A DNA stretch of 60,409 nucleotides from Nostoc sp. 'Peltigera membranacea cyanobiont' 210A (lineage in GTDB: Bacteria > Cyanobacteriota > Cyanobacteriia > Cyanobacteriales > Nostocaceae), in assembly GCF_002246015.1 (NCBI RefSeq), contig NZ_NOLJ01000019.1, forward strand, positions 1 to 60,409. Direction: 5' to 3'. Both the position numbers and the translations under genes were made by a program. Every line of letters starts with the position of its first letter. The stretch's first letter is position 1. Below, in pieces: positions 16,063-24,371 of this stretch. Below the pieces are notes generated by a model that saw nothing but the letters and a program-made list of their open reading frames with translations, was not told the DNA's origin and did not search any database.

Positions 16063-16791
16063 ATGACAGACCCAATGATTTTATCAGGCCCTGCAAATGA
16101 CATCGACTCCCTCCGACAACCGTTAATCGCTGGGTCTGAAAAAGTCCAACAACAGATAATCCCACAGTTAGCTGAGTTGGGTAATGAGGGATTAGACGTG
16201 TTGATGGAATTTTTACTGAAACGACGTGAGAACCCAGCGACTTGGATTGATGGCAAAGCTTACCAAGTCTTATACAACTCTGATGCACCTCAAGTCAAAG
16301 AATTTTTGCGCTCCTGTTTTCCTGAAGGAATTGTACCTCTAAAATCAGAGTGCGGGATTAACTACAATTCTTTGCAACAGCTACTTGCTGTTCAAGACTT
16401 TCAAGCAGCCGATCGCGTCACCATCGAAAAAATGTGTGAACTATCAGGGACAACGGCTGTACAACGAAAATGGTTGTATTTTAGTGAAGTAGAAAATGTC
16501 TCGGCTGTTGACTTGCAAACCATTAACAACCTCTGGTTAGTCCACTCCGAAGGTAAATTTGGTTTTTCAGTGCAGCGAGAAATCTGGCTAAGTTTGGGTA
16601 AAAATTGGGAGAATTTCTGGCCGAAAATTGGCTGGAAAGCAGGTAACACCTGGACGCGATACCCTAACGAGTTTACCTGGGATTTGAGTGCGCCTAAAGG
16701 TCACTTGCCCCTTTCTAATCAACTTCGGGGAGTACGAGTTTTTGCTTCTTTACTTTCTCACCCTGCTTGGTCGAAGAATCCAGAAAAATGA
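16063..16791 (+). CDS. gun4: GUN4 domain-containing protein (tetrapyrrole-biosynthesis regulator)
   Basis: Porphyrin-binding activator of magnesium chelatase (binds protoporphyrin IX and Mg-protoporphyrin IX at the membrane). The 242 aa have two parts. An N-terminal helical-repeat domain covers about residues 1-85 (LIAGSEKVQQQIIPQLAELG, EGLDVLMEFLLKR). The GUN4 core follows, about 90-235: YNSLQQLLAVQDFQAADRVT, LSGTTAVQRKWLYFSEVENV, DLQTINNLWLVHSEGKFGFS and the C-terminal GHLPLSNQLRGVRVFASLLS. This two-domain form matches cyanobacterial Ycf53/Gun4, not the single-domain sensor fusions. A HicB-like gene follows 25 bp later. Confidence 0.93.
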   Translation: MTDPMILSGPANDIDSLRQPLIAGSEKVQQQIIPQLAELGNEGLDVLMEFLLKRRENPATWIDGKAYQVLYNSDAPQVKEFLRSCFPEGIVPLKSECGINYNSLQQLLAVQDFQAADRVTIEKMCELSGTTAVQRKWLYFSEVENVSAVDLQTINNLWLVHSEGKFGFSVQREIWLSLGKNWENFWPKIGWKAGNTWTRYPNEFTWDLSAPKGHLPLSNQLRGVRVFASLLSHPAWSKNPEK

Positions 16792-16816
16792 TTTTGAGCC
16801 TACTTACAAATAGATT

Positions 16817-16987
16817 ATGATTAATCCCACGAACCGAGAATTCTACGTCATCATTGAACGCGATGAAGATGGCTACTATGTCGGAGAAGTCCCTCAGCTA
16901 AAAGCCTGTTACAGTCAGGGAGAAACAATTGATGAGTTGATGGCTAATATGAAAGAAGTAATTGAACTTTCTTTAGAGGATGTGTGA
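16817..16987 (+). CDS. HicB-like (UPF0150) antitoxin-type small protein
   Basis: A 56-aa protein: EFYVIIERDEDGYYVGEVPQ, LKACYSQGETIDELMANMKE, VIELSLEDV. This is the complete HicB/UPF0150 core (strand, DGYYVGEVPQL turn, strand, ETIDELMANMKEVIELSLE helix) without a C-terminal DNA-binding domain. No HicA gene is adjacent. Its stop overlaps the start of the next ORF by 8 bp (ATGTGTGA), suggesting coupled translation. Such orphan HicB proteins are common in cyanobacteria; function unproven. Confidence 0.75.
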   Translation: MINPTNREFYVIIERDEDGYYVGEVPQLKACYSQGETIDELMANMKEVIELSLEDV

Positions 16988-17246
16988 GAAGTCAAAAATA
17001 TCATGCTGTAACCTGCGATCGGAGTATGACTTAAAGAATCTAAAAGTCAGAAAGTTCGCCCCGGAACGAAAAAGCTTTGGGAAGACAACAATTCGTTTAG
17101 AACCGGATGTTGCAGAGGTTTTTCCCAATGCTGATGCTGTGAATGAGGCTCTAAGATTTCTGATTAGAGTTGTGCAGGACAATCAAGTTTCTGCACTTAC
17201 AAAGCAGCCTCACAGTTCCTCGGAAGGTGCGGAAAAAAACTCCTAG
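16980..17246 (+). CDS. Hypothetical protein, possible ribbon-helix-helix (BrnA/CopG-like)
   Basis: 88 aa. The middle reads SEYDLKNLKVRKFAPERKSF then GKTTIRLEPDVAEVFPNADA and VNEALRFLIRV. This looks like a ribbon-helix-helix antitoxin pattern: a short strand (KTTIRLEPDV) followed by two helices. ATG 16980 overlaps the HicB-like stop by 8 bp. The first 14 residues (MCEKSKISCCNL) look unlike protein and the true start may differ. The RHH call is inference from pattern. No toxin gene follows. Confidence 0.5.
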   Translation: MCEKSKISCCNLRSEYDLKNLKVRKFAPERKSFGKTTIRLEPDVAEVFPNADAVNEALRFLIRVVQDNQVSALTKQPHSSSEGAEKNS

Positions 17247-17298
17247 TGCTTAGTTGAAAGTGCCGCAGATCCCAAACTAAAAATATCAAATTTAGATA

Positions 17299-18420
17299 AT
17301 GGCAAACGTTCGTCTAGAAGATATTAAGCGTAGATTCAATAATGTCACCGCTATTGAGGATATTACCTTTGAAATTCCTGATGGCGAGTTTTGGGTTTTA
17401 GTTGGGCCATCGGGTTGTGGTAAATCTACAATTTTGCGAACGATCGCAGGTTTAGAAACTGCTACATCTGGCAAACTCTTTATTGGCGATCGCTTGGTGA
17501 ATAATATCCCAGCCAGACAACGGGATGTGGCGATGGTGTTTCAAAACTACGCTCTCTATCCTCACATGAGCGTGGCGCAAAACATCGGCTTTGGCTTGGA
17601 AATGCGGAAGGTTGACCGAAAAATCATTCAAGAACGAGTGATGAATGTGGCGCGATCGCTTTCTCTGGATCATTTGCTAGATCGTAAGCCCAAACAACTT
17701 TCTGGGGGACAACAACAACGGGTAGCATTAGGGAGAGCGATCGCTCGTGAACCCCAAGTATTTTTACTTGATGAACCTTTATCTAATTTAGATGCCCAAC
17801 TGCGCGATGATACCAGGGCAGAATTGAAACAACTACATCAACAATTAGGCATTACAACTATTTACGTCACCCACGATCAAGTTGAAGCCATGACTTTGGC
17901 TGATAAAATTGTCGTACTCAATCGCGGGCGGATTCAACAAATCGGCGATCCCCAAACTATTTATGCAAGTCCTGCTAATCAGATGGTGGCAACTTTTTTA
18001 GGCAGTCCGCCAATGAATATTTTGCCTGCAATTTATCAAAATAATAGTTTTGATGTGAGTGGACAGTTATTAGTAATTCCAGCAGTTGTGAAAGAAAAAT
18101 TACAGTTGCGTCAAGGACACAGTTATGATTTGGGGATTCGTCCAGAGCATATAAAAATAAACACTGACTCAGAACAGGCTGAACAACAGCTATCCGATAA
18201 CAGCACTCAAAACTCAGAATTATTATTAGTTGAAGTGAAAGTTGTAGAACCTTTGGGAAGAGAAACTTTGATTCGCGCTGGTTTACCTGGTTCGGCGGTG
18301 ATGTTGAATATTCAGGTAGGCGGTGATGTGCGTCTTCGTCCAGGCGATCGCCTTTCTCTACAACTCGATTTAAATCATTTGTTTATATTTGATCCCAAAA
18401 CTGGGGACAGAATCTTATAA
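17299..18420 (+). CDS. ABC transporter ATP-binding protein, MalK/UgpC (sugar importer) type
   Basis: A 373-aa cytosolic ATPase of the CUT1 carbohydrate importer class. It has Walker A GPSGCGKST (about 36-44), Q-loop MVFQNYALYPHMSV, signature LSGGQQQRVALGRAIA, Walker B VFLLDEPLSNLD and the H-loop YVTHDQVEAM. The C-terminal MalK-type regulatory OB/TOBE folds are GIRPEHIKI and VEPLGRETLIRAGLPG, ending RLSLQLDLNHLFIFDPKTGD. No permease or binding protein is nearby, so it probably serves one or more importers encoded elsewhere. Substrate unknown. Confidence 0.92.
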   Translation: MANVRLEDIKRRFNNVTAIEDITFEIPDGEFWVLVGPSGCGKSTILRTIAGLETATSGKLFIGDRLVNNIPARQRDVAMVFQNYALYPHMSVAQNIGFGLEMRKVDRKIIQERVMNVARSLSLDHLLDRKPKQLSGGQQQRVALGRAIAREPQVFLLDEPLSNLDAQLRDDTRAELKQLHQQLGITTIYVTHDQVEAMTLADKIVVLNRGRIQQIGDPQTIYASPANQMVATFLGSPPMNILPAIYQNNSFDVSGQLLVIPAVVKEKLQLRQGHSYDLGIRPEHIKINTDSEQAEQQLSDNSTQNSELLLVEVKVVEPLGRETLIRAGLPGSAVMLNIQVGGDVRLRPGDRLSLQLDLNHLFIFDPKTGDRIL

Positions 18421-18531
18421 AGAGTTTCTTAAACTGCCAGAAATAATCGCCAATTTCTAATTTTTTGTAGCCAGAATCTAAGAAAATAAAAACTGCAATA
18501 GAGATTTAATGGATTAGCTGCAAAAACTTCT

Positions 18532-19311
18532 ATGACTATTAATCGACGCCATTTCTTGTTTTTACTCACAGCAGGTGCGGGTGCTTTTGCATTAGATGCT
18601 TGTGCATTGGCAGAGAAATCTCCTAATGAAAATACTGCAACACCAAATACAACAGCAAATACAACACCCAATATAACAGCAAATACAACAGGGGCTATCC
18701 AACTACCGCCTTTACCTTATGCCTACGAAGCACTGGAACCACATATCGATGCTAAAACGATGCAATTTCACCATGATAAGCACCACGCAACCTATGTGAA
18801 AAACCTGAATGCAGCGTTAGCCAAACACCCAGAACTCAAAGGCAAAACTGTTGAAGAACTGTTGCAAAAACTTGACAATATACCACAAGATATTCGCAGA
18901 GCAGTACGCAATAATGGCGGTGGTCACGTTAACCACTCAATGTTCTGGCAAATTATGAAGCCGAAAGGTGGGGGAGAACCAACAGGAAATATCGCCTCCG
19001 CGATTAATCAAAATTTTGGCTCTTTTGCAACTTTCAAAAAACAGTTTAATGAAGCTGGTGCTGGTCGTTTTGGTAGTGGTTGGGTTTGGCTAGTACATAA
19101 CAAGGGTGGCAAGTTGGAAGTGACAACTACAGCTAACCAAGATAGTCCCTTAAGTGCAGGTAAATATCCCATCCTGGGTAATGACGTATGGGAACATGCA
19201 TATTATCTCAATTACCAGAATCGCCGTGCTGATTATTTAGATGCTTGGTGGAACGTGGTTAATTGGGATGAGATTAACAAGCGGTTTGCAGCCGCAAGTA
19301 AATTTGCCTGA
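18532..19311 (+). CDS. sodA: Membrane-anchored manganese superoxide dismutase
   Basis: Converts superoxide to H2O2 and O2. N-terminal export region: twin-arginine-like INRRHFLFLLTAGAGAFALD followed by AC, a possible lipobox. A low-complexity tether NTTANTTPNITANTTG (about 43-60) comes next, then the SOD domain. Metal ligands are in MQFHHDKHHATYVKNL, GGHVNHSMFW, GNDVWEHAYYL. The Mn rather than Fe type is suggested by GGHVNH (Gly) and NQDSPL (second-sphere Gln), and it matches the exported, membrane-bound SodA known in Nostoc. 259 aa. A terminator follows. An Asp at -2 of the putative lipobox is unusual, so lipidation is uncertain. Confidence 0.92.
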   Translation: MTINRRHFLFLLTAGAGAFALDACALAEKSPNENTATPNTTANTTPNITANTTGAIQLPPLPYAYEALEPHIDAKTMQFHHDKHHATYVKNLNAALAKHPELKGKTVEELLQKLDNIPQDIRRAVRNNGGGHVNHSMFWQIMKPKGGGEPTGNIASAINQNFGSFATFKKQFNEAGAGRFGSGWVWLVHNKGGKLEVTTTANQDSPLSAGKYPILGNDVWEHAYYLNYQNRRADYLDAWWNVVNWDEINKRFAAASKFA

Positions 19312-19348
19312 AACCAGACAAAAATTTAGGGTTATATGTGCTTAAAAA

Positions 19349-19384
19349 TTGGCGACAGAATATTGTTTCTGTTGCCAGTTTTTG
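19349..19384 (+). terminator. Terminator downstream of sodA
   Basis: TTGGCGACAGAA (19349-19360) and TTTCTGTTGCCAG (about 19366-19378) form a stem with one G-T pair, followed by TTTTTGG. It lies 38 bp after the sodA stop. Confidence 0.8.
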
Positions 19385-19684
19385 GATGTGATAATCTAAT
19401 CATTATTCATCTTTTGAAAATGATTTTCTTTAATAATTAGTTTTGTTCAATTATTGCAGGTATTTTTTTTATTTTTTGAGATTTAATATAGCTTGATTTT
19501 ACGTTAGAAATATGAATATATCTCAATAAATCTTGTAACTAATCTTACCTGTATGGTGCTAAATTACTTGTGCTGACAAAATTTATATAAGATTGCAATT
19601 TCGGATTTAATCATCACAATACATGAAATTTAGAACCTTTATTTAAATGTCGAATTTAAATTTGATTATAAGGAGGATGTTCTC
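19385..19684. other. Intergenic leader of the FG-GAP-like gene
   Basis: AT-rich, no ORF. A strong Shine-Dalgarno AGGAGG at 19671-19676 sits 8 nt before ATG 19685. Confidence 0.5.
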
Positions 19685-20566
19685 ATGAAGATTGGTTGCA
19701 AATTATTAACGGTTGCTTTAACTGTTCCATTGCTTCTTGGAATTGTAAATTTTAAAGCACAAGCTCAAGTTACTAGACAATGGGGTGTAGGTGGCGATAT
19801 TCCCGTTCCTGGCGATTATGATAATGATGGTAGAACTGATTATGCAGTCTGGCGACCGAGTAATGGGACTTGGTATGTAATTAACAGTTCTACAGGTGTA
19901 GCAGTTACTAGGCAATGGGGCGTAGGAGGCGATATTCCTGTTCCCGGCGATTATGATAGCGATCGCAAAACTGATTATGCAGTCTGGCGACCGAGTAATG
20001 GGACTTGGTATGTAATTAACAGTTCTACAGGTGTAGCAGTTACTAGACAATGGGGCGTTGGTGGTGATGTTCCTGCACCTGGCAGATACGATATTGACGG
20101 TAGAACTGATTTTGCAGTCTGGCGACCGAGTAATGGGACTTGGTATGTAATTAACAGTTCTACAGGTGTAGCAGTTACTAGACAATGGGGCGTCGGTGGC
20201 GATATTCCTGTTCCCGGCGATTATGACAGCGATAGTAAAACTGATTTTGCAGTCTGGCGACCGAGTAATGGTACTTGGTATGTAATTAACAGTTCTACAG
20301 GTGTAGCAGTTACTAGACAATGGGGCGTTGGTGGTGATGTTCCCGCCCCTGGCAAATACGATAATGATGGTAGGAGTGATTATGCAGTCTGGCGACCGAG
20401 TGATGGTACTTGGTATGTAATTAACAGTTCTACAGGTGTAGCAGTTACTAGACAATGGGGCGTAGGTGGTGATATTCCTGCCCCTGGCAATTATGATTTC
20501 TCTATTAGGAATGACTTCGCAGTTTGGCGACCGAGTAATGGCACTTGGTATATTTTTGGGAATTAG
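19685..20566 (+). CDS. Secreted FG-GAP/VCBS-like repeat protein with six near-identical 45-residue repeats
   Basis: 293 aa. Signal peptide MKIGCKLLTVALTVPLLLGI ending near AQA, then six tandem repeats of about 45 residues. Each reads VTRQWGVGGDIPVPGDYDND, GRTDYAVWRPSNGTWYVINS, STGVA. The DYDNDGRTD/DYDSDSKTD segment matches the calcium-binding DxDxDGxxD pattern of FG-GAP repeats, so a small extracellular beta-propeller or adhesin-like role is likely. In repeat 3 (RYDIDGRTDF) and the last repeat (NYDFSIRNDF) the loop is changed. DNA identity between repeats is very high, indicating recent amplification or gene conversion. Strong Shine-Dalgarno AGGAGG. Monocistronic. Confidence 0.85.
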   Translation: MKIGCKLLTVALTVPLLLGIVNFKAQAQVTRQWGVGGDIPVPGDYDNDGRTDYAVWRPSNGTWYVINSSTGVAVTRQWGVGGDIPVPGDYDSDRKTDYAVWRPSNGTWYVINSSTGVAVTRQWGVGGDVPAPGRYDIDGRTDFAVWRPSNGTWYVINSSTGVAVTRQWGVGGDIPVPGDYDSDSKTDFAVWRPSNGTWYVINSSTGVAVTRQWGVGGDVPAPGKYDNDGRSDYAVWRPSDGTWYVINSSTGVAVTRQWGVGGDIPAPGNYDFSIRNDFAVWRPSNGTWYIFGN

Positions 20567-20601
20567 GGCTAATACTTTGTCTTTTTTCTCGCACTTACCC
20601 C

Positions 20602-21336
20602 TCAAAGAGGCTTTTGAGTCGGTACACCTATAGCACGAGGAAAATTAGCTGGAGTGGCAGCTACCTTACGCAAATACACACAGTGGCGGATGCTGTGACT
20701 CAAGGGTGTGGTAAATTGTTCGATTGATTCAATAACGCCACCCAACTGGTTCACAGCATTCTTTAAAGCAGCTGTTTCATCCTCTGTCCAATTACCGCGA
20801 TAAATTATAGCTAAACCTCCCTGTTTGAGCAGTGGTAGGGTATATTCTGCACAGACAGAGGCTGCCCCTACAGCACGGATCAATGCAATATCATAAGCTA
20901 GTCGATGTTGGCGGTGCTGACCGATTTCTTCCGCTCTACCAACATGAGTTTTGGCATTGGTAAGGGCAAGTTCAGTTAATATATTGTCGAGAAAAGTAAT
21001 TTTTTTCCGAGTGGAATCAAGAAGAGTAATTGGGCAATTAGTTACAGTAATTGCTACGGGAACACCCGGAAAACCCGCACCTGTACCAATATCGATGAGA
21101 GCAGGGGAAGCGGGGGAGAAATTTGCTGATAACAGAGGTGCAATTCCTCGTAGAGAATCCCAGAGATGTTTTTCCCAAAACTCTTGGGGATCAACGATCC
21201 GAGTTAAATTTAGTTGGCGATTACCTTCTAGGATTAACTCATAAAGCTTTTGGAATTGCGCTTGTTGTTGAAGAGTTGGTTGCCAATTAAGAGTTTGCTG
21301 CCAGATTTCTGCCATTTCAGGCAATAGGTTTGTCAT
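20602..21336 (-). CDS. rsmG: 16S rRNA (guanine-N7)-methyltransferase RsmG
   Basis: AdoMet-dependent methylation of the 530-loop guanine (E. coli G527) of 16S rRNA. 244 aa with QQAQFQKLYELILEGNRQLN, then LTRI-x-EFWEKHLWDSL typical of GidB. SAM motif I is LIDIGTGAGFPGVPVAI (about 88-104), then ITLLDSTRKKITFLD, THVGRAEEI and the IRAVGAASVCAEYTLPLLKQGG region. The minus-strand product ends close to the FG-GAP gene; the two are convergent, 35 bp apart. Confidence 0.95.
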   Translation of the reverse strand: MTNLLPEMAEIWQQTLNWQPTLQQQAQFQKLYELILEGNRQLNLTRIVDPQEFWEKHLWDSLRGIAPLLSANFSPASPALIDIGTGAGFPGVPVAITVTNCPITLLDSTRKKITFLDNILTELALTNAKTHVGRAEEIGQHRQHRLAYDIALIRAVGAASVCAEYTLPLLKQGGLAIIYRGNWTEDETAALKNAVNQLGGVIESIEQFTTPLSHSIRHCVYLRKVAATPANFPRAIGVPTQKPL

Positions 21337-21438
21337 TTGTCACTTGTACTGAGCGAAGCCGAAGTATTTGTCATTTGTCATGGGGCATTGAGCATAGTTA
21401 TTCTCCTTCTCCCCCTGCTCCCCCTGCTCCCCCTGCTC
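21337..21438. repeat. Short tandem repeats between rsmG and the ECF-type ATPase
   Basis: Contains TTTGTCATTTGTCACTTGTA with a second TTTGTCATTTGTCATGGGGC, then three CTCCCCCTG units (CTTCTCCCCCTGCTCCCCCT GCTCCCCCTG). Typical short tandemly repeated DNA; no gene. Confidence 0.7.
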
Positions 21439-22113
21439 TCACACCGTCGGTAGAGGTTCTTTAACTTTGGATTCTAGTGACTTTGGATCTACTGATTCTA
21501 GTTCACCGTGGTTGAGCGTCCAGCAACGGTCTGCGATCGCTAACAGATCCCCAGCGTCGTGTGTCACAATTAACAATGTCCAATCTTGTTTGAGTTTCGC
21601 TAATAAATTTACCAGTTGCCGACGCATTGACCAATCTAAACCAGCTGTGGGTTCATCCAATAACAGCAAATTTGGCTGGCGAATTAATTGGACTGCCAAA
21701 GCTAAACGTCGTTGCTGACCACCACTCAAAGCATGAGGGGCAGCGGAAAGCGATAAATGCTCTAATCCCACCTCACTTAGGGCCTGTCTGACTCGTTCTG
21801 ACCCTAGCTCAGGATGTCCTAAACGTAATTCTTCTAAAATCGAACCACCACAAAAGTGTCGCTCTGGAAACTGAAATACTAACCCGGCTAATTGTTGTAG
21901 CTGTTCGGCTATAAGTTCTTGTTCCCGCCAGAAGAGTGCGCCAGTAGTAGGTTCGGCTAGTCCCGACAAAATTTCTAATAAGGTACTTTTACCGGAACCA
22001 CTCGGGCCAATAATCAGACCTAGCTGCTGGGGTGCTAATTCTAAATTGATCGATTTGAGAATCGCTGTTGGGCACGCTGTAGGATGATAATTTACATTTC
22101 GGAGATAAAGCAT
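21439..22113 (-). CDS. ABC transporter ATP-binding protein, energy-coupling-factor (EcfA-like) type
   Basis: 224 aa, single nucleotide-binding domain: Walker A GPSGSGKST (about 35-43), Q-loop VFQFPERHFCGGSI, signature LSGGQQRRLALAVQLI, Walker B LLLLDEPTAGLD, H-loop LLIVTHDAGDL. The FQFPERHF segment, with Pro-Glu after the Q-loop Gln, is characteristic of EcfA/CbiO ATPases for vitamin or metal uptake. No EcfT or S-component is adjacent. It lies upstream of rsmG on the same strand, separated by 102 bp of repeats, so cotranscription is possible but unproven. Confidence 0.82.
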   Translation of the reverse strand: MLYLRNVNYHPTACPTAILKSINLELAPQQLGLIIGPSGSGKSTLLEILSGLAEPTTGALFWREQELIAEQLQQLAGLVFQFPERHFCGGSILEELRLGHPELGSERVRQALSEVGLEHLSLSAAPHALSGGQQRRLALAVQLIRQPNLLLLDEPTAGLDWSMRRQLVNLLAKLKQDWTLLIVTHDAGDLLAIADRCWTLNHGELESVDPKSLESKVKEPLPTV

Positions 22114-22422
22114 TTGTTAAGATTACCAAAAAGTCAGCAAATTACTGATTACTTACACTGAGAATGTCTGGAAAATTCTGGAAAAACAATTTATAGCGCC
22201 TTACCTGGATTAACACCTTAATTTAGCAGCAAGAATTATCCACTTTTTCTCCATTGTGGCAGACTAACCCTGAAATAATGGCTAGAGCAAGCCTGGAAAC
22301 ATGGAAAGATTACCAATATATAAAAAAATTTTGGTTGAAGCAAAGGCAAGTTGAAATTAACCATTTTTGCATTCTAAGTAACACATACAACTATTTCAAC
22401 CGCAATTATTCTGAGGGTTAAA
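22114..22422. other. Intergenic region, nothing recognised
   Basis: Divergent spacer between the ECF-type ATPase and the TPR protein gene. It has AT-rich stretches (2231x-2233x) but no ORF, repeat or clear promoter that I can defend. Confidence 0.4.
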
Positions 22423-23379
22423 ATGACTAAAAGGTTTTCTTTGCCTCAATTAGTAGTGTCTGCTCAACTCACTACTCTTGCTCAGACTGCTTTTACAGTT
22501 GCGTTCGCCTTTGGCGTTGCCCCTTGGGCAATCGCACTTAATATCTGGGTAAATCCCTCCCTGGCTGGCGATCCGTTTCGCGATCGCGAACCTCATCAAA
22601 TTGGCGACCAAACAGAAGCAGCTTTTAAAGCAATTTTCCAACAGGGCAACTATCCAGCAGCAGATCGTTATCTGGAACAAGCACTATCCAAAGAGCCAAA
22701 TGAACCTCTAGCCTATGCTATGAAGGCATCTTTAGCATACGGAAATAAAGATTGGGCTAAACTAAGTACCTACAGTCAGAAAACTCTAGAAACAGGACAA
22801 AAACTGATTCCTACCGATCCATTGCGTGGTAATTTATACACTGCTGTTGGTCATTTTTTAGAAGGTGCAGTAGTTATCACCCGTGAAGGTACACTCAATG
22901 GTGTGCCACAAGCTTTTAGTCGGTTGCGACAAGTTTATGAATATTTAGACAAAGCTGAAGCAATTTCTGCCAACGATCCAGAACTGAATTTAATCAAGGG
23001 TTATATGGATTTATTATTGGCGGTTAATTTGCCTTTTGCTAGCCCAGATCAGGCAATTCGACGTTTAGAACAAAATGCTGCTCCTGGGTATTTAGTGGAT
23101 CGGGGTATTGCTCTTGCTTACCGAGATTTAAAACAATACTCACAGGCACTAGAGTATGTCAACCGAGCGATTAAAACCACATCAGATAATCCAGAAATTT
23201 ATTATCTCAAAGCCCAAATCCTTAAACAACTGGGGCAAAAAGAAAAAAGCCAGCAGTTGTTCCAGGAAGCGATCGCTAATTTTGACAAAGCATTGACTAA
23301 AAAATCCCAACTCCCAGGCGATTTAGTTAAACAAATTGAGCGTGAACGCAGAAGTGCTGTTAGCTTGAAGAATCCTTAA
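22423..23379 (+). CDS. Exported TPR-repeat protein (Sll0314/Alr1548-like)
   Basis: 318 aa. An N-terminal hydrophobic export segment (ATVAFAFGVAPWAIALNIWV area, about 20-45) is followed by TPR-type helices. These are AAFKAIFQQGNYPAADRYLE and EPLAYAMKASLAYGNKDWAK near residues 60-115, a conserved middle domain (LRGNLYTAVGHFLEGAVVIT, AEAISANDPELNLIKGYMDL), and two C-terminal TPRs (YRDLKQYSQALEYVNRAIKT, PEIYYLKAQILKQLGQKEKS). This architecture fits a cyanobacteria-specific TPR family. Role unknown, probably a protein scaffold on the outer side of the membrane. Confidence 0.8.
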   Translation: MTKRFSLPQLVVSAQLTTLAQTAFTVAFAFGVAPWAIALNIWVNPSLAGDPFRDREPHQIGDQTEAAFKAIFQQGNYPAADRYLEQALSKEPNEPLAYAMKASLAYGNKDWAKLSTYSQKTLETGQKLIPTDPLRGNLYTAVGHFLEGAVVITREGTLNGVPQAFSRLRQVYEYLDKAEAISANDPELNLIKGYMDLLLAVNLPFASPDQAIRRLEQNAAPGYLVDRGIALAYRDLKQYSQALEYVNRAIKTTSDNPEIYYLKAQILKQLGQKEKSQQLFQEAIANFDKALTKKSQLPGDLVKQIERERRSAVSLKNP

Positions 23380-23453
23380 CCCCCATTCCCCACTCTCCAC
23401 TCCCTACTTTGATATGCTTATTTGCAGAAGAGTACTTGAGATATTAGACCAAA

Positions 23454-23906
23454 ATGGAGATTCAGTTCCGCGAAATTAATCCTTTTGATATGTGGATTTG
23501 GCTGAAATTCAGCACAAATCCTTCTGCGCGTGAAAAGCAGTATGTAGAAGAAGTTTTCAATTCCTGGTTTTATTTAGGTAAATTGGGTGCATTTAATGCG
23601 GAGAATCTCCAGGTGCAGGACACTGGACTCGATATCAGCTACATGAATTATGATGAACAAGGCTATGACAAAAGCCTGCTAGCACTGATGCATAACATCG
23701 GTGAGTTTGAATATGAGGGACAGTGGGGGCGTTGTTGGTTTGACTTAGGAACCAGTGATGCGATCGCATTAGATATTTTAATCAACGCCCTTACACAGCT
23801 GAGTCAGGAATATGTCACCATTGAAGAATTATACATCGGTGGCGAAAATCCAGATTGGCCTATTGAGGATAGCGAAAGTCGTCCTCAGTCTATTTATGAT
23901 AATTAG
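23454..23906 (+). CDS. DUF3531 family protein
   Basis: 150 aa, soluble. MEIQFREINPFDMWIWLKFS, EKQYVEEVFNSWFYLGKLGA, GLDISYMNYDEQGYDKSLLA, FEYEGQWGRCWFDLGTSDAI, ending EELYIGGENPDWPIED. This matches the DUF3531 family shared by cyanobacteria and chloroplasts, which has no established biochemical function. 75 bp after the TPR gene and 8 bp before the NUDIX gene, so it is likely cotranscribed with the latter. Confidence 0.8.
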   Translation: MEIQFREINPFDMWIWLKFSTNPSAREKQYVEEVFNSWFYLGKLGAFNAENLQVQDTGLDISYMNYDEQGYDKSLLALMHNIGEFEYEGQWGRCWFDLGTSDAIALDILINALTQLSQEYVTIEELYIGGENPDWPIEDSESRPQSIYDN

Positions 23907-23914
23907 TTACAAAA

Positions 23915-24370
23915 ATGAATAAAGCTGGCGAAATTCGGGTAATAGCCTTGGGGTTAATTCGGAATGGCGATGGCTCCGCCAACGCCAAGGGCGAACGCAT
24001 ATTTCTTTCTGAAGGCTACGACCCCGTAAAACAAGAAACATTTTATCGGGCTTTAGGCGGTGGTGTTGAATTTGGCGAAACCAGCCGCGCCGCCTTAGAA
24101 CGGGAGTTTCAAGAGGAAATTCAGGCAGACTTAACGAATATTAAATATCTCGGTTGTATAGAGAACCTGTTTATATTTAATGGTAGGCAAGGTCATGAAA
24201 TCATTCAGCTTTATCAATGTGACTTTGTTGATTCAAAATTTTATCAACTGGAAAGTTTAGTTTTTTCCGAATCACCACATCATAAACATAGAGCATTATG
24301 GGTAGATATCTCTCGCTTGAAATCTGGGGAATTAAGATTAGTACCTGAAGTATTTTTTGAATATTTATAA
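23915..24370 (+). CDS. NUDIX hydrolase
   Basis: 151 aa single-domain pyrophosphohydrolase. The Nudix box is GGGVEFGETSRAALEREFQE then EIQADL (about 48-73). The usual GX5EX7REUXEEXGU is kept except that the final Gly is Gln, a tolerated variation. The rest (FIFNGRQGHEIIQLYQCDF, HHKHRALWVDISRLKSGELR) resembles 8-oxo-dGTP/ADP-ribose-type members. Substrate not deducible. The stop is 1 bp from the convergent hicB stop. Confidence 0.88.
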   Translation: MNKAGEIRVIALGLIRNGDGSANAKGERIFLSEGYDPVKQETFYRALGGGVEFGETSRAALEREFQEEIQADLTNIKYLGCIENLFIFNGRQGHEIIQLYQCDFVDSKFYQLESLVFSESPHHKHRALWVDISRLKSGELRLVPEVFFEYL

Positions 24371-24371
24371 A

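Noticed and set aside
19718..20605. 295-codon leftward ORF over the FG-GAP-like gene
   Set aside because: It is open only because the 135-bp repeat is a multiple of three and lacks stops in that frame; its translation is low-complexity (NYIPSPITRSPDC repeated), with no signal or ribosome site.
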